A DNA stretch of 64,000 bases from positions 62,001 through 126,000 of IMG/VR virus record IMGVR_UViG_3300042473_001540. One strand, given 5' to 3'. Both the position numbers and the translations under genes were made by a program. Source of the DNA: a virus. Shown here in pieces: positions 38,313-47,492 of the stretch; the stretch's first letter is position 1, and each line of letters starts with the position of its first letter. The notes under the pieces were generated by a model that saw nothing but the letters and a program-made list of their open reading frames with translations, did no database searches and was not told the DNA's origin.

Positions 38313-38672
38313 ATGTCAGCCCCTAATATAGTAAATGTCACAACAATTATTGGTAAAACTGCGGTACAAGCAGTTGGTACAAGTGCTACAGCAATAGTTA
38401 CCAATTCAGCAGCAAGTAACAAAGTCTTTAAAATCAACAGTCTAGTAATTTCAAATGTTGACGGGACCAACAATGCAGACATTACTGTGGATTTGTTCAG
38501 AAGTTCTGTAGCGTATAGACTAGCGAATACCATTTCCGTACCAGCAGACGCATCGCTAGTTGTTATCAGCAAAGATACTTCAATTTATCTTGAAGAAGGC
38601 GACAGCATACGTTTGACTGCTAGTGCTGTAAGTGATCTGGAAGCTGTGTGTAGCTATGAGGAAATCAGTTAG
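38313..38672 (+). CDS. Small conserved virion protein
   Basis: 119 residues. Strong match in my memory to small cyanophage virion-associated proteins: M-S-A-P-N-I-V-N-V-T-T-I-I-G-K-T-A, N-S-L-V-I-S-N-V-D-G-T-N-N-A-D-I-T-V-D, S-V-P-A-D-A-S-L-V-V-I-S-K-D-T, Y-L-E-E-G-D-S-I-R-L. All-beta. Its place in the virion is not known to me. Its stop shares a base with the GTG start of the next gene (TAGTG). Confidence 0.75.
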   Translation: MSAPNIVNVTTIIGKTAVQAVGTSATAIVTNSAASNKVFKINSLVISNVDGTNNADITVDLFRSSVAYRLANTISVPADASLVVISKDTSIYLEEGDSIRLTASAVSDLEAVCSYEEIS

Positions 38673-39703
38673 TGAATACTAACTTTGATAACGGCGGTGT
38701 TATTGGGATTGAAAATAATCCTACATCAACTACGGCCAAAGGAGTCTGGAGCTCAGAAGCACAAGCTGATGCAAAATACGGGAATACCTGGCCTGGGCAA
38801 GCACTCTACGGATTTACGTCAGCTACATTTACACCTGGCACTGCTAGCGGCAGTTCAGGACCAACACTGGCACAGGCACAGGGTGGGATGACCGGCACGC
38901 CTACACCGTCAGGATGGAACACCAACACAGCATATTTCAGCGTAACATCCGGGATACAGCTATGGACGGTTCCTTTGACAGCGTCATACCGGATAACAGC
39001 AATAGGTGCTAGGGGAGGCAGCGGTGCTACCGGTGTTGGTGCCGGTGCACGCATGATAGGCACCTTCTCCCTTACCCAGGGCGAAAAACTCAAGATATTG
39101 GTAGGACAACAGGGTGTCACCGGTAATAATGCGTGCGGTGGTAGCAAGGGCGGCGGCGGCGGCAGCAGCTTCGTGACTAAACAGGACAACACCATACTGA
39201 TCATAGCTGGCGGAGGCGGCGGAGGTTCGGCAGGCACATGGGCCAACAAGGATGCCAGCATACTCACCTCTGGCAATGCCGGGGGAGATACCGGAGGAGG
39301 TGGAGGCACACTTGGTTCTGGCGGTGGTGCCACCAATGGATGTGTTTCAGTTGGTGGTGGCGGTGGTGGCTATAGCGGCAACGGCGCAGCTGGCGGCGGC
39401 GGTGAAGGCGCTTCAAGCGGCGGTAACAGTTTTCTCAATGGCGGCACGGGGGGGACCGGAGGTGTGCAATACGGTGGCACGGCGGCTAACGGCGGGTTTG
39501 GCGGTGGAGGCGGTGCCAGCAGCTACCTAGGTGGTGGTGGTGGTGGCTACAGTGGCGGCGGTGCTGGCGGTGTGGGGGCGTGTACCTGTCCTGCCTTGGG
39601 ACCAGGAGGTGGCGGTGGCAGCATCAACAACGGCAGCAACCAATCCAACACAGCCGGGGTAAACACCACCGGAAATGGCAGCGTACTCATTGAAAAACTC
39701 TAG
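38672..39703 (+). CDS. Glycine-rich tail fibre/adhesin (polyglycine type)
   Basis: 343 residues, GTG start in TAGTG. N-terminal peptide V-I-G...N-N-P...A-K-G-V-W-S (~10-28) is the short attachment motif shared with the next gene. A beta block (W-T-V-P-L-T-A-S-Y-R-I-T-A-I-G-A-R-G-G) opens a ~220-residue Gly-rich domain with G5-G6 runs, like the Gly-rich domains of phage adhesins and ALK-type proteins that form packed polyglycine-II helices with loops as receptor contacts. Base composition is GC-rich compared with neighbours because of Gly codons. Confidence 0.82.
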   Translation: MNTNFDNGGVIGIENNPTSTTAKGVWSSEAQADAKYGNTWPGQALYGFTSATFTPGTASGSSGPTLAQAQGGMTGTPTPSGWNTNTAYFSVTSGIQLWTVPLTASYRITAIGARGGSGATGVGAGARMIGTFSLTQGEKLKILVGQQGVTGNNACGGSKGGGGGSSFVTKQDNTILIIAGGGGGGSAGTWANKDASILTSGNAGGDTGGGGGTLGSGGGATNGCVSVGGGGGGYSGNGAAGGGGEGASSGGNSFLNGGTGGTGGVQYGGTAANGGFGGGGGASSYLGGGGGGYSGGGAGGVGACTCPALGPGGGGGSINNGSNQSNTAGVNTTGNGSVLIEKL

Positions 39704-39722
39704 CAGATAAAAGACCGTATAA

Positions 39723-40598
39723 ATGGGCAAAGGCAATATCATAGGCAAACCAAATGATCCAACTACTTCAGTAGCTTCAGGAGTATGGTCTTTGAGAGAA
39801 AATTTTTTGGCAGTAAAGCATAATCGTTGGCCACCCGTAATTCTTTCCCTTGGACAACAGGCATATACCACTCCCGGTACATACACATGGACATGCCCTG
39901 CGGGAGTAAATAGCGTGAGTGTAGTATGCGTTGGGGGAGGGGGCGGAAAAGGTGCCACAGCGACCACATATCTAGGTGGCGGTGGCGGTGGTTTGGGTTA
40001 TAAAAATAACATCAGTGTTACGCCAGGCACATTATATACTGTGGTTGTTGGTGCAGGTGGCGGTGCTGGTGCAAATGGTGCTGCTAGCTATTTCATATCC
40101 GCTTTAACCGTACAAGGTGGAGGTGGAACTTATGCAGGTGCAGGTGGAACTTATGTTGGAGACGGCGGAGGTAATGGTGGTGCTTCAAATACTGGCGCGT
40201 ATTCTGGTGGTGGTGGCGCAGGTGGCTACACAGGTAATGGTGGTGCTGCGGGCGTTACAAGTGGCGCATCAGGACCTGGCAACGCTGGTTCCGGCGGTGG
40301 CGGCGGTGGAGGTAGCTCTTATTATGCAACAGCTGGGGGCGGCGTAGGAATACTGGGACAAGGAGCAAATGGAACAGCAGGGGGTAATGGGGGAGCGAGT
40401 AGCAGTGCAGGCGGCGGCGGCGGCAGTGGTGGCGAAAATGGCAAGGGTTACACAGGTACAGGTGTGGGTGCATTGTATGGCGGCGGTGGGCTTCAGAGTG
40501 ACGGCGGCGGTAGCGTTAGTGGCGGGAATGGGGCCGTTCGCATAATATGGCCAGGAACCACTAGACTGTTCCCGACAACCCAGACTGGGAATCTATAA
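39723..40598 (+). CDS. Glycine-rich tail fibre/adhesin (paralogue)
   Basis: 291 residues. N-terminal I-I-G-K-P-N-D-P...A-S-G-V-W-S-L-R-E attachment peptide, then Y-T-T-P-G-T-Y-T-W-T-C-P-A-G-V and a Gly-rich domain to ~280 ending in G-A-V-R-I-I-W-P. Same architecture as the gene before but with only low similarity in the glycine loops. Together they offer two alternative tips. ATG partly overlaps TATAAATG, which itself resembles a late promoter. Confidence 0.82.
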   Translation: MGKGNIIGKPNDPTTSVASGVWSLRENFLAVKHNRWPPVILSLGQQAYTTPGTYTWTCPAGVNSVSVVCVGGGGGKGATATTYLGGGGGGLGYKNNISVTPGTLYTVVVGAGGGAGANGAASYFISALTVQGGGGTYAGAGGTYVGDGGGNGGASNTGAYSGGGGAGGYTGNGGAAGVTSGASGPGNAGSGGGGGGGSSYYATAGGGVGILGQGANGTAGGNGGASSSAGGGGGSGGENGKGYTGTGVGALYGGGGLQSDGGGSVSGGNGAVRIIWPGTTRLFPTTQTGNL

Positions 40599-40599
40599 G

Positions 40600-40773
40600 A
40601 TGTTGTTGACAAACCTCAAGCTGCTGGATGACCCTTCAAAATACCATGAACGGAAGGATTCATGCCAATCATGTTCGAGATTTACTATAATGAAGACTTG
40701 CCAGGAATGCGGATGCATCATGCTAGCGAAATGGAAGTTCCATTTCGCCAAATGCCCATTGGGCAAGTGGTAG
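40600..40773 (+). CDS. Small cysteine-rich zinc-binding-type protein
   Basis: 57 residues; ATG one base after the upstream stop. Cys arrangement C-Q-S-C (22-25), C-Q-E-C-G-C (34-39) and a final C-P-L-G-K-W. The C-x-x-C...C-x-x-C-G-C...C-P-x-G-K-W pattern is one I know from small phage proteins with no known function, often near tail genes. Probably binds one or two zinc ions. Confidence 0.7.
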   Translation: MLLTNLKLLDDPSKYHERKDSCQSCSRFTIMKTCQECGCIMLAKWKFHFAKCPLGKW

Positions 40774-40953
40774 ATTACAAGATGATATTTGTCAAGACAA
40801 TCACTACTGTCGCAGTCAATTACTATTGCAATCATTCACTATTGCAAAATAGTGCTTATAGTATCTCACTTGATAACAACAACAAAAACTCTATCTCGGA
40901 GGTCTCATCAATACTACTATGCCAAGATTCTCAGGAACTTAAGGAGACATAAT
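40774..40953 (+). other. Intergenic spacer with short direct repeats
   Basis: 180 bp without a gene. It holds partial repeats of CAATCACTA/CAATTACTATTGCA/CACTATTGCA near 40800-40850 and ends with AAGGAG 7 nt before the next ATG. I see no promoter of either class. Confidence 0.5.
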
Positions 40954-41457
40954 ATGCTGTATTCCTATAAAAACCAATGGCCTCAGTCGTTGCCATTCAG
41001 GATAAGACTATTAGATGGTAGAACACGAACTGATCCTAGCACTTTCACTCCAGAAGAAATTGATGATGCTGGATATGTGCCTGTAAGTGATCCTCCTCAA
41101 CTACAGGACAATGAGAAATTGTTGTGGAATGATATCACAGGTGCGTGGATAGTGACCGAATATACCCTGGAAGAACTTGAAATGCTGAAGCAGACAAAAT
41201 GGAAAGATGTGCGACAACAGAGAGATATACTTATTCAGTCGGTTGCATGGAGAGTTGAACGCTGTAATCGATACTTAAGATTGGGTCTCACTCCAATTGA
41301 TGATATCCTCACTCTCGAACGCTATATTCAAGAACTAGCTGATATACCTCAAACACAACAAGATCCTTTCAATATTATTTGGCCTAGTTTACACATTGTT
41401 CCTGTGGAATCAGTGAATCCTTATCCTCCGGGATTCCTTCCGGAGATGAACGTGTAG
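40954..41457 (+). CDS. Tail fibre assembly chaperone-like protein
   Basis: 167 residues from ATG 40954 with AAGGAG upstream. The C-terminal ~70 residues (W-K-D-V-R-Q-Q-R-D, A-W-R-V-E-R, L-T-L-E-R-Y-I-Q-E-L-A-D-I-P-Q-T-Q-Q-D-P-F-N-I-I-W-P) match phage tail assembly chaperones of the Phage_tail_APC type; the N-terminal part has L-D-G-R-T-R-T-D-P-S-x-F. Such proteins help fold fibres encoded next to them, here probably the Gly-rich ones. Confidence 0.75.
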   Translation: MLYSYKNQWPQSLPFRIRLLDGRTRTDPSTFTPEEIDDAGYVPVSDPPQLQDNEKLLWNDITGAWIVTEYTLEELEMLKQTKWKDVRQQRDILIQSVAWRVERCNRYLRLGLTPIDDILTLERYIQELADIPQTQQDPFNIIWPSLHIVPVESVNPYPPGFLPEMNV

Positions 41458-41506
41458 TTTCAATCTCTAAATTGTAGTGCTATCAAAAAGTTTGTATAAT
41501 TTTGTT

Positions 41507-41902
41507 GTGACTCTACAATTCAAATACTCTATTATCATACCAACCTACAACCACTGCAATGACTTGTTAGAACCTTGCACTACAAGCCTTTGCTCTCATA
41601 ACAAAATGACTGACGTTGAATTGATAGTCAGCGCCAATGGTTGCACAGACAACAAATGTGACTATCTACAAGATCTACAACAGCAATTTGTCAGTGTTGG
41701 CATGGCTGATCACTGTCAAATTGTATGGAGTGATCAACCCTTGGGATAAAGTGGTGCCAACAATCTAGCTATCAAGCTAGCCAAAGGTCAACGCATAATT
41801 TTGCTCAACAATGATGTTGTGTTTCTGCCTCAAGAGAGAAATTTTTGAATTTGAGCTCTCAATCAACCATTTGAAATCAACCCCCGAGCAGGAATAAGCT
41901 GT
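41507..41902 (+). pseudogene. Broken copy of the GT2 domain of the gene at 5706-7172
   Basis: From GTG 41507 the frame reads Y-S-I-I-I-P-T-Y-N-H, V-S-A-N-G-C-T-D-N and I-V-W-S-D-Q-P-L-G, close to the GT2 domain of 5706-7172. A TAA at 41747-41749 replaces the Phe of that G-F-S motif; translation in the same frame continues as GT2 (N-N-D-V-V-F-L) to two more stops at 41846-41848 and 41852-41854, then to G-I-S-C, where homology ends abruptly and fibre sequence begins. Not functional as it stands. Confidence 0.85.
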
Positions 41903-42451
41903 GTATTCAAAAGCTGGAGCGGAACAAGTGGATGGAGCGGATTTAGCGGTGCGGGCACAAGTGGATTTTCTGGCACTAGTGGATGGAGCGGAACAGCCGG
42001 CAGCTCAACCTCAATTACTGCTACAAATACCACAACAAATTCAACATTTTATCCGGTTTTTGTGGACACTGCTGGCTCTAGCACTACTCCTAGGATACGC
42101 AGCACTGCAACAGCATTCACCTATAATCCTGGCACTGGTGAAGTGGCTGCTGTTGACTTCAACAGCATCAGTGATGCTGCGTTCAAAACAAACATCTCAA
42201 CAATTACCGACAGTTGGGCTATTCTCAAGGAACTCAATCCCGTTAGTTTTGACTGGAAGCATGCCAGCAAACACAGTTTTGGTTTATTGGCTCAAGAAGT
42301 AGAGCAAGTTATACCATCTCTTGTGAGTACAACCGCGTCAGGGAAAACTGTGGCATATATTCAGTTGATACCGCTGTTGTTGAAGGCATTGCAAGAGCAG
42401 GCCGAAAGTATTGAAGTATTGAAAAAACACTTGGGACTAAATCAAAGTTAA
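41903..42451 (+). pseudogene. Headless fibre C-terminus with S74 chaperone (silent cassette candidate)
   Basis: Same frame as the GT2 remnant, open from 41855 to 42451 but without a start (only an internal GTG at 42062). It encodes a few G-W-S/G-T-S triplets, then [11 protein letters not shown] and an S74 domain like the end of the fibre at 7224-11201 (S-D-A-A-F-K-T-N-I keeps the Ser and Lys; A-Q-E-V-E-Q). The S74 portion shows no frame damage. Could be a donor for recombination into fibre genes. Confidence 0.75.
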
Positions 42452-42469
42452 GTAATGTTCTCACGTCTC

Positions 42470-42477
42470 TATAAATA
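42470..42477 (+). promoter_or_regulatory. T4-type late promoter, perfect TATAAATA
   Basis: TATAAATA 33 nt before ATG 42511, with AAGGAG in the leader. It heads the RCC1 gene array. Confidence 0.7.
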
Positions 42478-42510
42478 AGTGCAACCGAGTACTCTAAAAG
42501 GAGCGCGAAG

Positions 42511-42768
42511 ATGGCCATAAAAATATCAGGCGTTACAGTCATCGCCGATAACCAAAATTTGACTATTACTGGGTATGCCAATTTCAGCGGCACATCTGCA
42601 CTAAAATTGCCTGTGGGCACAGATGGTGAAAGACCAACAGCAGCAACAGGACAAATCCGTTACAATACTACGCAAGCCAGTTTTGAAGGCTACGACGGCA
42701 CAGTTTGGGGCAGTTTTGGTGGCCAAGACAACACTGCTCGAACACTAGCTTTGTTGGCACTGACTTAA
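42511..42768 (+). CDS. Small fibre-associated beta protein
   Basis: 85 residues. A-L-K-L-P-V-G-T-D-G-E-R-P-T-A-A-T-G-Q-I-R-Y-N-T (~31-54) then F-E-G-Y-D-G-T-V-W-G-S is a beta element common in phage fibres; a related version sits near the N-terminus of the giant fibre at 11705 (V-P-V-G...R-P...G-x-I-R-F-N-T). Strong ribosome site (AAGGAG). First gene of the RCC1 array, so it may be a shared base for the propellers (inference). Confidence 0.75.
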   Translation: MAIKISGVTVIADNQNLTITGYANFSGTSALKLPVGTDGERPTAATGQIRYNTTQASFEGYDGTVWGSFGGQDNTARTLALLALT

Positions 42769-42772
42769 TCAC

Positions 42773-44122
42773 ATGTCTGTGGCTGCTGGCAAACTCATCA
42801 CACAAGCCAACGCATGCATTGTCTTGGCCAATCAAGATGTTCTGCAAACTGCTCAGTTGGCAGGTATTCAAGCGGCTTTGAATGGGATCTATTGTGTAGC
42901 AAATTGTGCAGCATTGCCAACAGCATGTGACAATACAGGCAGGTTTATTTGGATAACGGACATTGGCGACTATCGCTACAGTGATGGCACCCAATGGACC
43001 AATGACTTCAATACAAATTGGACAGGCGCATGTGTGTTTGGGTGGGGTTGGAACCTCTGTGGAGGTTTGGGCAATAATACAACAACTTCCCAGAGTTCAC
43101 CTGTTCGAGAAATAAGCTCAAGCTGCAATTGGGTTACTGTCACTAGCAATACAACATCAGCAGGAATAAAATCAGACCTTTCACTATGGACTTGGGGTTA
43201 CAACAATTGTGGTGCACTGGGCAATAATGCAACAGCTAACCAAAGTAGTCCAGTTCGTGAAATAAGTAGTTCTTCAACCTGGACAAGTGTAGGGTCATTT
43301 GCGTTCCATCTTTTGGCTTTAAAATGTGATAGCACACTGTGGGCATGGGGCGACAACTTTTGCGGTAATTTGGGCGATGGCACCAAAACAACCCGCAGTT
43401 CTCCAATCCGCGAGGTATCATCAAGTACAAATTGGTGTTCAATCAGCAGTGGAGGGCTGCGACACTCTGCTGCTGTCAAGTCTGATGGCAGTCTGTGGAC
43501 CTGGGGAGTCAACACATGTGGAGTACTGGGAACCAACAACACAACTAACTTCAGTTCACCAGTGCGAGAAATAACAAGCGGAACCTCCTGGTGCAGAATA
43601 CAAAACGGTTACAACCTAGCAGTTGCGTTGAAAAAAGACAATACACTTTGGAGCTGGGGCTCAGGTGGATATGGCGTTCTCGGTAACAACTCTACCTCAA
43701 ATGCCAGCAGCCCAGTTCGAGAAGTTTCCAGCTCTACAAATTGGTGCACATTTGGGCCTGGCAAGTATCATTCAAATGCTATAAAAACCGATGGCACTCT
43801 GTGGGCATGGGGTTTAAATACATGTGGAGAGCTGGGAAATAATACTGCAACCAGCCGGAGCAGTCCTATACAAGAAATTTCATCATCAACAACTTGGTGT
43901 CAAGTATCTGGTGGATGCGCGCATACCGCGGCGTTAAAAACAGATGGCACATTGTGGACCTGGGGAAATGCATCATGTGGCGCGTTGGGGAACAACACAG
44001 TTACATCAGTTTCCAGTCCTGTGAGAGAGATAACATCAGCCACGTCGTGGAGTTGTGTAACTAGCAGTACAAGGCAAACAATGGCCATTCAAGGTAAAAT
44101 TTCAGGATTTGTAGCACTATGA
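42773..44122 (+). CDS. RCC1-repeat seven-bladed propeller, type A
   Basis: 449 residues. ~85-residue N-terminal adaptor (helix, then A-A-L-P-T-A, Y-R-Y-S-D-G-T-Q-W-T-N-D-F), then seven ~50-residue RCC1 repeats, each with W-G-x-N-x-x-G-x-L-G, S-S-P-[VI]-[RQ]-E, W-C and a hydrophobic strand before the next LW. Seven repeats equal one closed propeller. The copies in this protein have diverged more than in the later ones. Likely a receptor-binding tip on a fibre. Adaptor matches that of the gene at 47493. Confidence 0.88.
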   Translation: MSVAAGKLITQANACIVLANQDVLQTAQLAGIQAALNGIYCVANCAALPTACDNTGRFIWITDIGDYRYSDGTQWTNDFNTNWTGACVFGWGWNLCGGLGNNTTTSQSSPVREISSSCNWVTVTSNTTSAGIKSDLSLWTWGYNNCGALGNNATANQSSPVREISSSSTWTSVGSFAFHLLALKCDSTLWAWGDNFCGNLGDGTKTTRSSPIREVSSSTNWCSISSGGLRHSAAVKSDGSLWTWGVNTCGVLGTNNTTNFSSPVREITSGTSWCRIQNGYNLAVALKKDNTLWSWGSGGYGVLGNNSTSNASSPVREVSSSTNWCTFGPGKYHSNAIKTDGTLWAWGLNTCGELGNNTATSRSSPIQEISSSTTWCQVSGGCAHTAALKTDGTLWTWGNASCGALGNNTVTSVSSPVREITSATSWSCVTSSTRQTMAIQGKISGFVAL

Positions 44123-45438
44123 ACTTAAATCAAATTGAATTTGCCCTTAGCCAAAAAATCGCAGCAGGCAACGACAATCTAGATTTGCTCACATATACAC
44201 GGGCTATTCAACAACTGAGAACAGGCGCTATGTTTGTTGTAGCCTGTTCTCAATTATTACCTACTGCATCAGCCAGCAATGGTAAATTGTATTTGGTTGA
44301 AGACGCTCAAAGAGTAGTTTTCAGTAATTCTGTATTTTGGATTCCTATTGTATCACAGTCTAACACAGGTTGGGCGTGGGGGTCAAACAGTTGTGGACAA
44401 TTGGGCACAAGTAATACAACCAATCAATCAAGTCCTGTCAGAGAGATTACAAGCTCCTGCAACTGGCTGCAACTCAGAGCTGGTTCGGTAAATTCAATGG
44501 GGTTAAAACAGGATAGTTCCTTATGGCTTTGGGGCAATAACGTATGTGGTCAGTTGGGAGACAACACTGTTACCAGTAAGTCAAGTCCTGTAAGAGAAAT
44601 CACCAGCAGCACAACTTGGTGTCAAATAGGTACGTCTTTTTACACAATGTCTGGTGTTAAAAGTGATGGCAGTTTGTGGGCATGGGGAAAGAACACATAT
44701 GGCCAAGTGGGTGATAACACTATAGTTAACAAATCTAGCCCAGTGCGTGAAATCAGCAGCAGTGCCACTTGGTGCCAAACCTCACCTGGATATTCGCATA
44801 CTGCTGCACTAAAAACAGATGGAACCCTTTGGGGTTGGGGAAATAATGGGACTGGGCAACTGGGCACATGCAATCTGTCTAATAGGTCTAGTCCTGTGCG
44901 AGAAATTTCCAGTTCAACCAATTGGTGTCAAGTTTCTGCCGGCCTCTACGGTACCCTAGCACTCAAAACAAGTGGTACTTTATGGGGATGGGGGTCAAAC
45001 GAGTGTGGCAAATTTGGCAATAATAGCACTAGCAATGTATCAAGTCCCGTTCAAGAGATAAGTAGCTCCACCACTTGGTGTCAAACTTCCGCTGGGTTTG
45101 CTCACTCTATTGCCTTAAAAACAACTAACACACTATGGGCATGGGGTTGCAACGCTTGTGGTGCTTTAGGAGACAACTCTACTGTATCCAGGAGCTCACC
45201 AATTCAGGAAGCAACAAGTGCAACCAATTGGTGCCAAGTCACTGCCGGCTTTGGCAGAAGTGGCGCTTTAACAACCGCAAGCACTTTATGGATGTGGGGT
45301 AATAACAATTGTGGCCAACTTGGTAACAACTCTACAATCAGAAGTTTATTGCCTATACGTGAAATATCCAGTTCAAGCTCCTGGAGTGAAGTTAGCATAG
45401 GACAGGGCCTGTTTACTGTAGCCCGGCAAACAATTTAA
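44119..45438 (+). CDS. RCC1-repeat seven-bladed propeller, type B
   Basis: 439 residues, ATGA overlap with the previous gene. N-terminal adaptor of type B: S-Q-K-I-A-A, L-L-T-Y-T-R-A-I-Q-Q-L-R-T-G, L-L-P-T-A-S-A-S-N-G-K-L-Y-L-V, matching the gene at 48854. Then seven RCC1 blades (AWGSNSCGQLG to MWGNNNCGQLG). Diverged copies, as in the preceding gene. Confidence 0.87.
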   Translation: MNLNQIEFALSQKIAAGNDNLDLLTYTRAIQQLRTGAMFVVACSQLLPTASASNGKLYLVEDAQRVVFSNSVFWIPIVSQSNTGWAWGSNSCGQLGTSNTTNQSSPVREITSSCNWLQLRAGSVNSMGLKQDSSLWLWGNNVCGQLGDNTVTSKSSPVREITSSTTWCQIGTSFYTMSGVKSDGSLWAWGKNTYGQVGDNTIVNKSSPVREISSSATWCQTSPGYSHTAALKTDGTLWGWGNNGTGQLGTCNLSNRSSPVREISSSTNWCQVSAGLYGTLALKTSGTLWGWGSNECGKFGNNSTSNVSSPVQEISSSTTWCQTSAGFAHSIALKTTNTLWAWGCNACGALGDNSTVSRSSPIQEATSATNWCQVTAGFGRSGALTTASTLWMWGNNNCGQLGNNSTIRSLLPIREISSSSSWSEVSIGQGLFTVARQTI

Positions 45439-45455
45439 GATAAAAGGAATAAAAT

Positions 45456-46106
45456 ATGTATGTGTTAGTACATAACGAAAGAGTGTTGGTAGGTCCAATG
45501 AGTTGGAATAGGCCAATGTTTGAAGGCGGTCTGGACCGCCTTAAGATTTCAGCATTGCTGCCGCGCAATGACCCTGAAACCGTTCCTATTGTGATAGACG
45601 ATGCCACCTATTTGACCACAGCACAGCTGGTGATACCCGATCATAACTCTCGAACACAAACCTATTATGGTCCGTTCTGGGATTTCACTAATCCTGCAAT
45701 TGCCGTTGGTACATTTGAGATCAAATACAAGCAAATTTGGGAGATACAAGCTCAGTTGCGAGACGAGGCACAAGCCAATCGCTACACTGCTGAAGTGGGT
45801 GGCACACACACTGTGATACAAGGTAAAAAAGTTACTATTGACACTAGCAGAGAAGGTAGGAACATTTTTGTGCAAAAATACTCTCTTATGGCAACTGATG
45901 AAACAGTGAATTGGAAGTTTCCGGAAACTTGGCTCACTCTCACAAAAGATGAATTAGGCCAATGCGTCGCTGCTGGTGCAGCGCATATTCAAGCCACATT
46001 TGACTGGGAAAAACTCAAAGATGATGAAATCACTGCCTCAACCACTATAGAGGAGTTGGAAGTGTTAGTGGTAGGCAACGTGCCCAATCTAGTGAGTGGT
46101 GGTTAA
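45456..46106 (+). CDS. DUF4376-like tail/fibre accessory protein
   Basis: 216 residues with AAAAGGA before the ATG. N-terminal half: I-S-A-L-L-P-R-N-D-P, Q-T-Y-Y-G-P-F-W-D-F. C-terminal ~110 residues (R-D-E-A-Q-A-N-R-Y, F-P-E-T-W-L-T-L-T-K-D-E-L, A-A-H-I-Q-A-T-F-D-W-E) fit the DUF4376 domain of phage fibre-assembly proteins. It is the only non-RCC1 gene in the array, and may be the chaperone for the propellers. Confidence 0.75.
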   Translation: MYVLVHNERVLVGPMSWNRPMFEGGLDRLKISALLPRNDPETVPIVIDDATYLTTAQLVIPDHNSRTQTYYGPFWDFTNPAIAVGTFEIKYKQIWEIQAQLRDEAQANRYTAEVGGTHTVIQGKKVTIDTSREGRNIFVQKYSLMATDETVNWKFPETWLTLTKDELGQCVAAGAAHIQATFDWEKLKDDEITASTTIEELEVLVVGNVPNLVSGG

Positions 46107-46117
46107 GGAAGCGCAAG

Positions 46118-47491
46118 ATGGCCAATAACCTCTGCTGTGCAACACTTCTCAACTCTGTGGTGAGCGAAATATGCTCAAGTGGCACACTCACATGCAGTAT
46201 GGATGTGGTGTTAGCAGCAGCATCACAAGACGCTGTTGACAGTAATCGGAGTAGTTTCATCAGCATAGATACCTTATTTGGTTGCAGTTGTTCAACTGGG
46301 TTACCAAATGGGCATGTTGTTTTTTTGTGCGATGCACTTGTGCCCGTAGTGAGCCTCAATGGCTGTTGGATTGGTTTTGATGGCAGGAATTTCACTCCTA
46401 CAGTGGGAGGAGCTCTTTGGAGTTGGGGCGGCAACAACAACGGTCGATTGGGAGACAACACTATTACCAATCGCTCAAGCCCAGTAAGAGAAATCACCAG
46501 CAGCACCACTTGGTGTCAAACTTCAGCTGGCTTTTATCATACCAGTGCATTAAAAACAGATGGCACACTTTGGAGTTGGGGCAGAGGCAACTACGGTCGA
46601 TTGGGAGACAACACTGCTACAAGTAAGTCAAGTCCTGTAAGAGAAATCACCAGCAGCACCACTTGGTGTCAAACTACGTCTGATAACAGAAGTACACATG
46701 CAATAAAAACAGATGGTTCACTTTGGAGTTGGGGCAGCAATGCCTCTGGTCAGTTGGGAGACAACACTATTACCAATCGCTCAAGCCCAGTAAGAGAAAT
46801 CACCAGCAGCACCACTTGGTGTCAAACAGCATCCAGTAATTATACTGCCAGTGCAGTAAAAACAGATGGCACACTTTGGAGTTGGGGCTCCGGCGGCTAT
46901 GGTCGATTGGGAGACAACACTGCTACAAGTAAGTCAAGTCCTGTAAGAGAAATCACCAGCAGCACCACTTGGTGTCAAACTTCAGCTGGTGGTATAAGCA
47001 CTAGTGCTATAAAAAAAGACGGCACACTTTGGAGTTGGGGAGGAGGTTTGCAGTTGGGAGACAACACAACAACAAACCGGTCAAGTCCAGTGAGAGAAGC
47101 CAGCAGCAGCACTACTTGGTGTCAAACATCAGTTGGATATCGGCACGCGTCTGCAATAAAAACAGATGGCGCTCTTTGGAGTTGGGGCTCTAACGGGTGT
47201 GGTCAGTTGGGAGACAACACAACAACTGGTCGCTCAAGTCCAGTGAGAGAAATCACCAGCAGCACCACTTGGTGTCAAACTTCGGCTGGTTGTGTCAATA
47301 ACAGTGCATTAAAAACAGATGGTACACTTTGGACTTGGGGAGGCAATTTGTGTGGTCAGTTGGGAGACAACACTATTACCAATCGATCAAGTCCAGTGAG
47401 AGAAATCACCAGCAGCACCACTTGGTGTCAAACTTCGGCTGGTAAAGTGGATACTAGTGCTATTAAAACTATATTAGTTGTTCCGCAATAA
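46118..47491 (+). CDS. RCC1-repeat seven-bladed propeller, type C
   Basis: 457 residues. Cys-rich N-terminal adaptor (A-T-L-L-N-S-V-V-S-E-I-C, W-I-G-F-D-G-R), paired with that of the gene at 50208. Seven blades; blade 5 is two residues short (S-W-G-G-G-L-Q-L-G). Repeats here are nearly identical at DNA level (I-T-S-S-T-T-W-C-Q-T), as in the next three genes. Confidence 0.88.
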   Translation: MANNLCCATLLNSVVSEICSSGTLTCSMDVVLAAASQDAVDSNRSSFISIDTLFGCSCSTGLPNGHVVFLCDALVPVVSLNGCWIGFDGRNFTPTVGGALWSWGGNNNGRLGDNTITNRSSPVREITSSTTWCQTSAGFYHTSALKTDGTLWSWGRGNYGRLGDNTATSKSSPVREITSSTTWCQTTSDNRSTHAIKTDGSLWSWGSNASGQLGDNTITNRSSPVREITSSTTWCQTASSNYTASAVKTDGTLWSWGSGGYGRLGDNTATSKSSPVREITSSTTWCQTSAGGISTSAIKKDGTLWSWGGGLQLGDNTTTNRSSPVREASSSTTWCQTSVGYRHASAIKTDGALWSWGSNGCGQLGDNTTTGRSSPVREITSSTTWCQTSAGCVNNSALKTDGTLWTWGGNLCGQLGDNTITNRSSPVREITSSTTWCQTSAGKVDTSAIKTILVVPQ

Positions 47492-47492
47492 C

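Noticed and set aside
40662-40952. 96-codon ORF after the second Gly-rich fibre
   Set aside because: The overlapping Cys-rich 57-residue frame (40600-40773) has a recognisable pattern and correct start context.
41901-42302. 133-codon ORF over the fibre remnant
   Set aside because: It is another frame of the remnant; the S74 homology is in the frame ending at 42451.
42062-42451. Intact short S74 protein starting at GTG 42062
   Set aside because: The GTG has no ribosome site and lies inside homology that continues upstream in the same frame; better read as a headless remnant.
41507-42451. Transposon or homing endonuclease insertion at the chimaera
   Set aside because: No transposase, endonuclease, terminal inverted repeats or target duplication seen at the borders.
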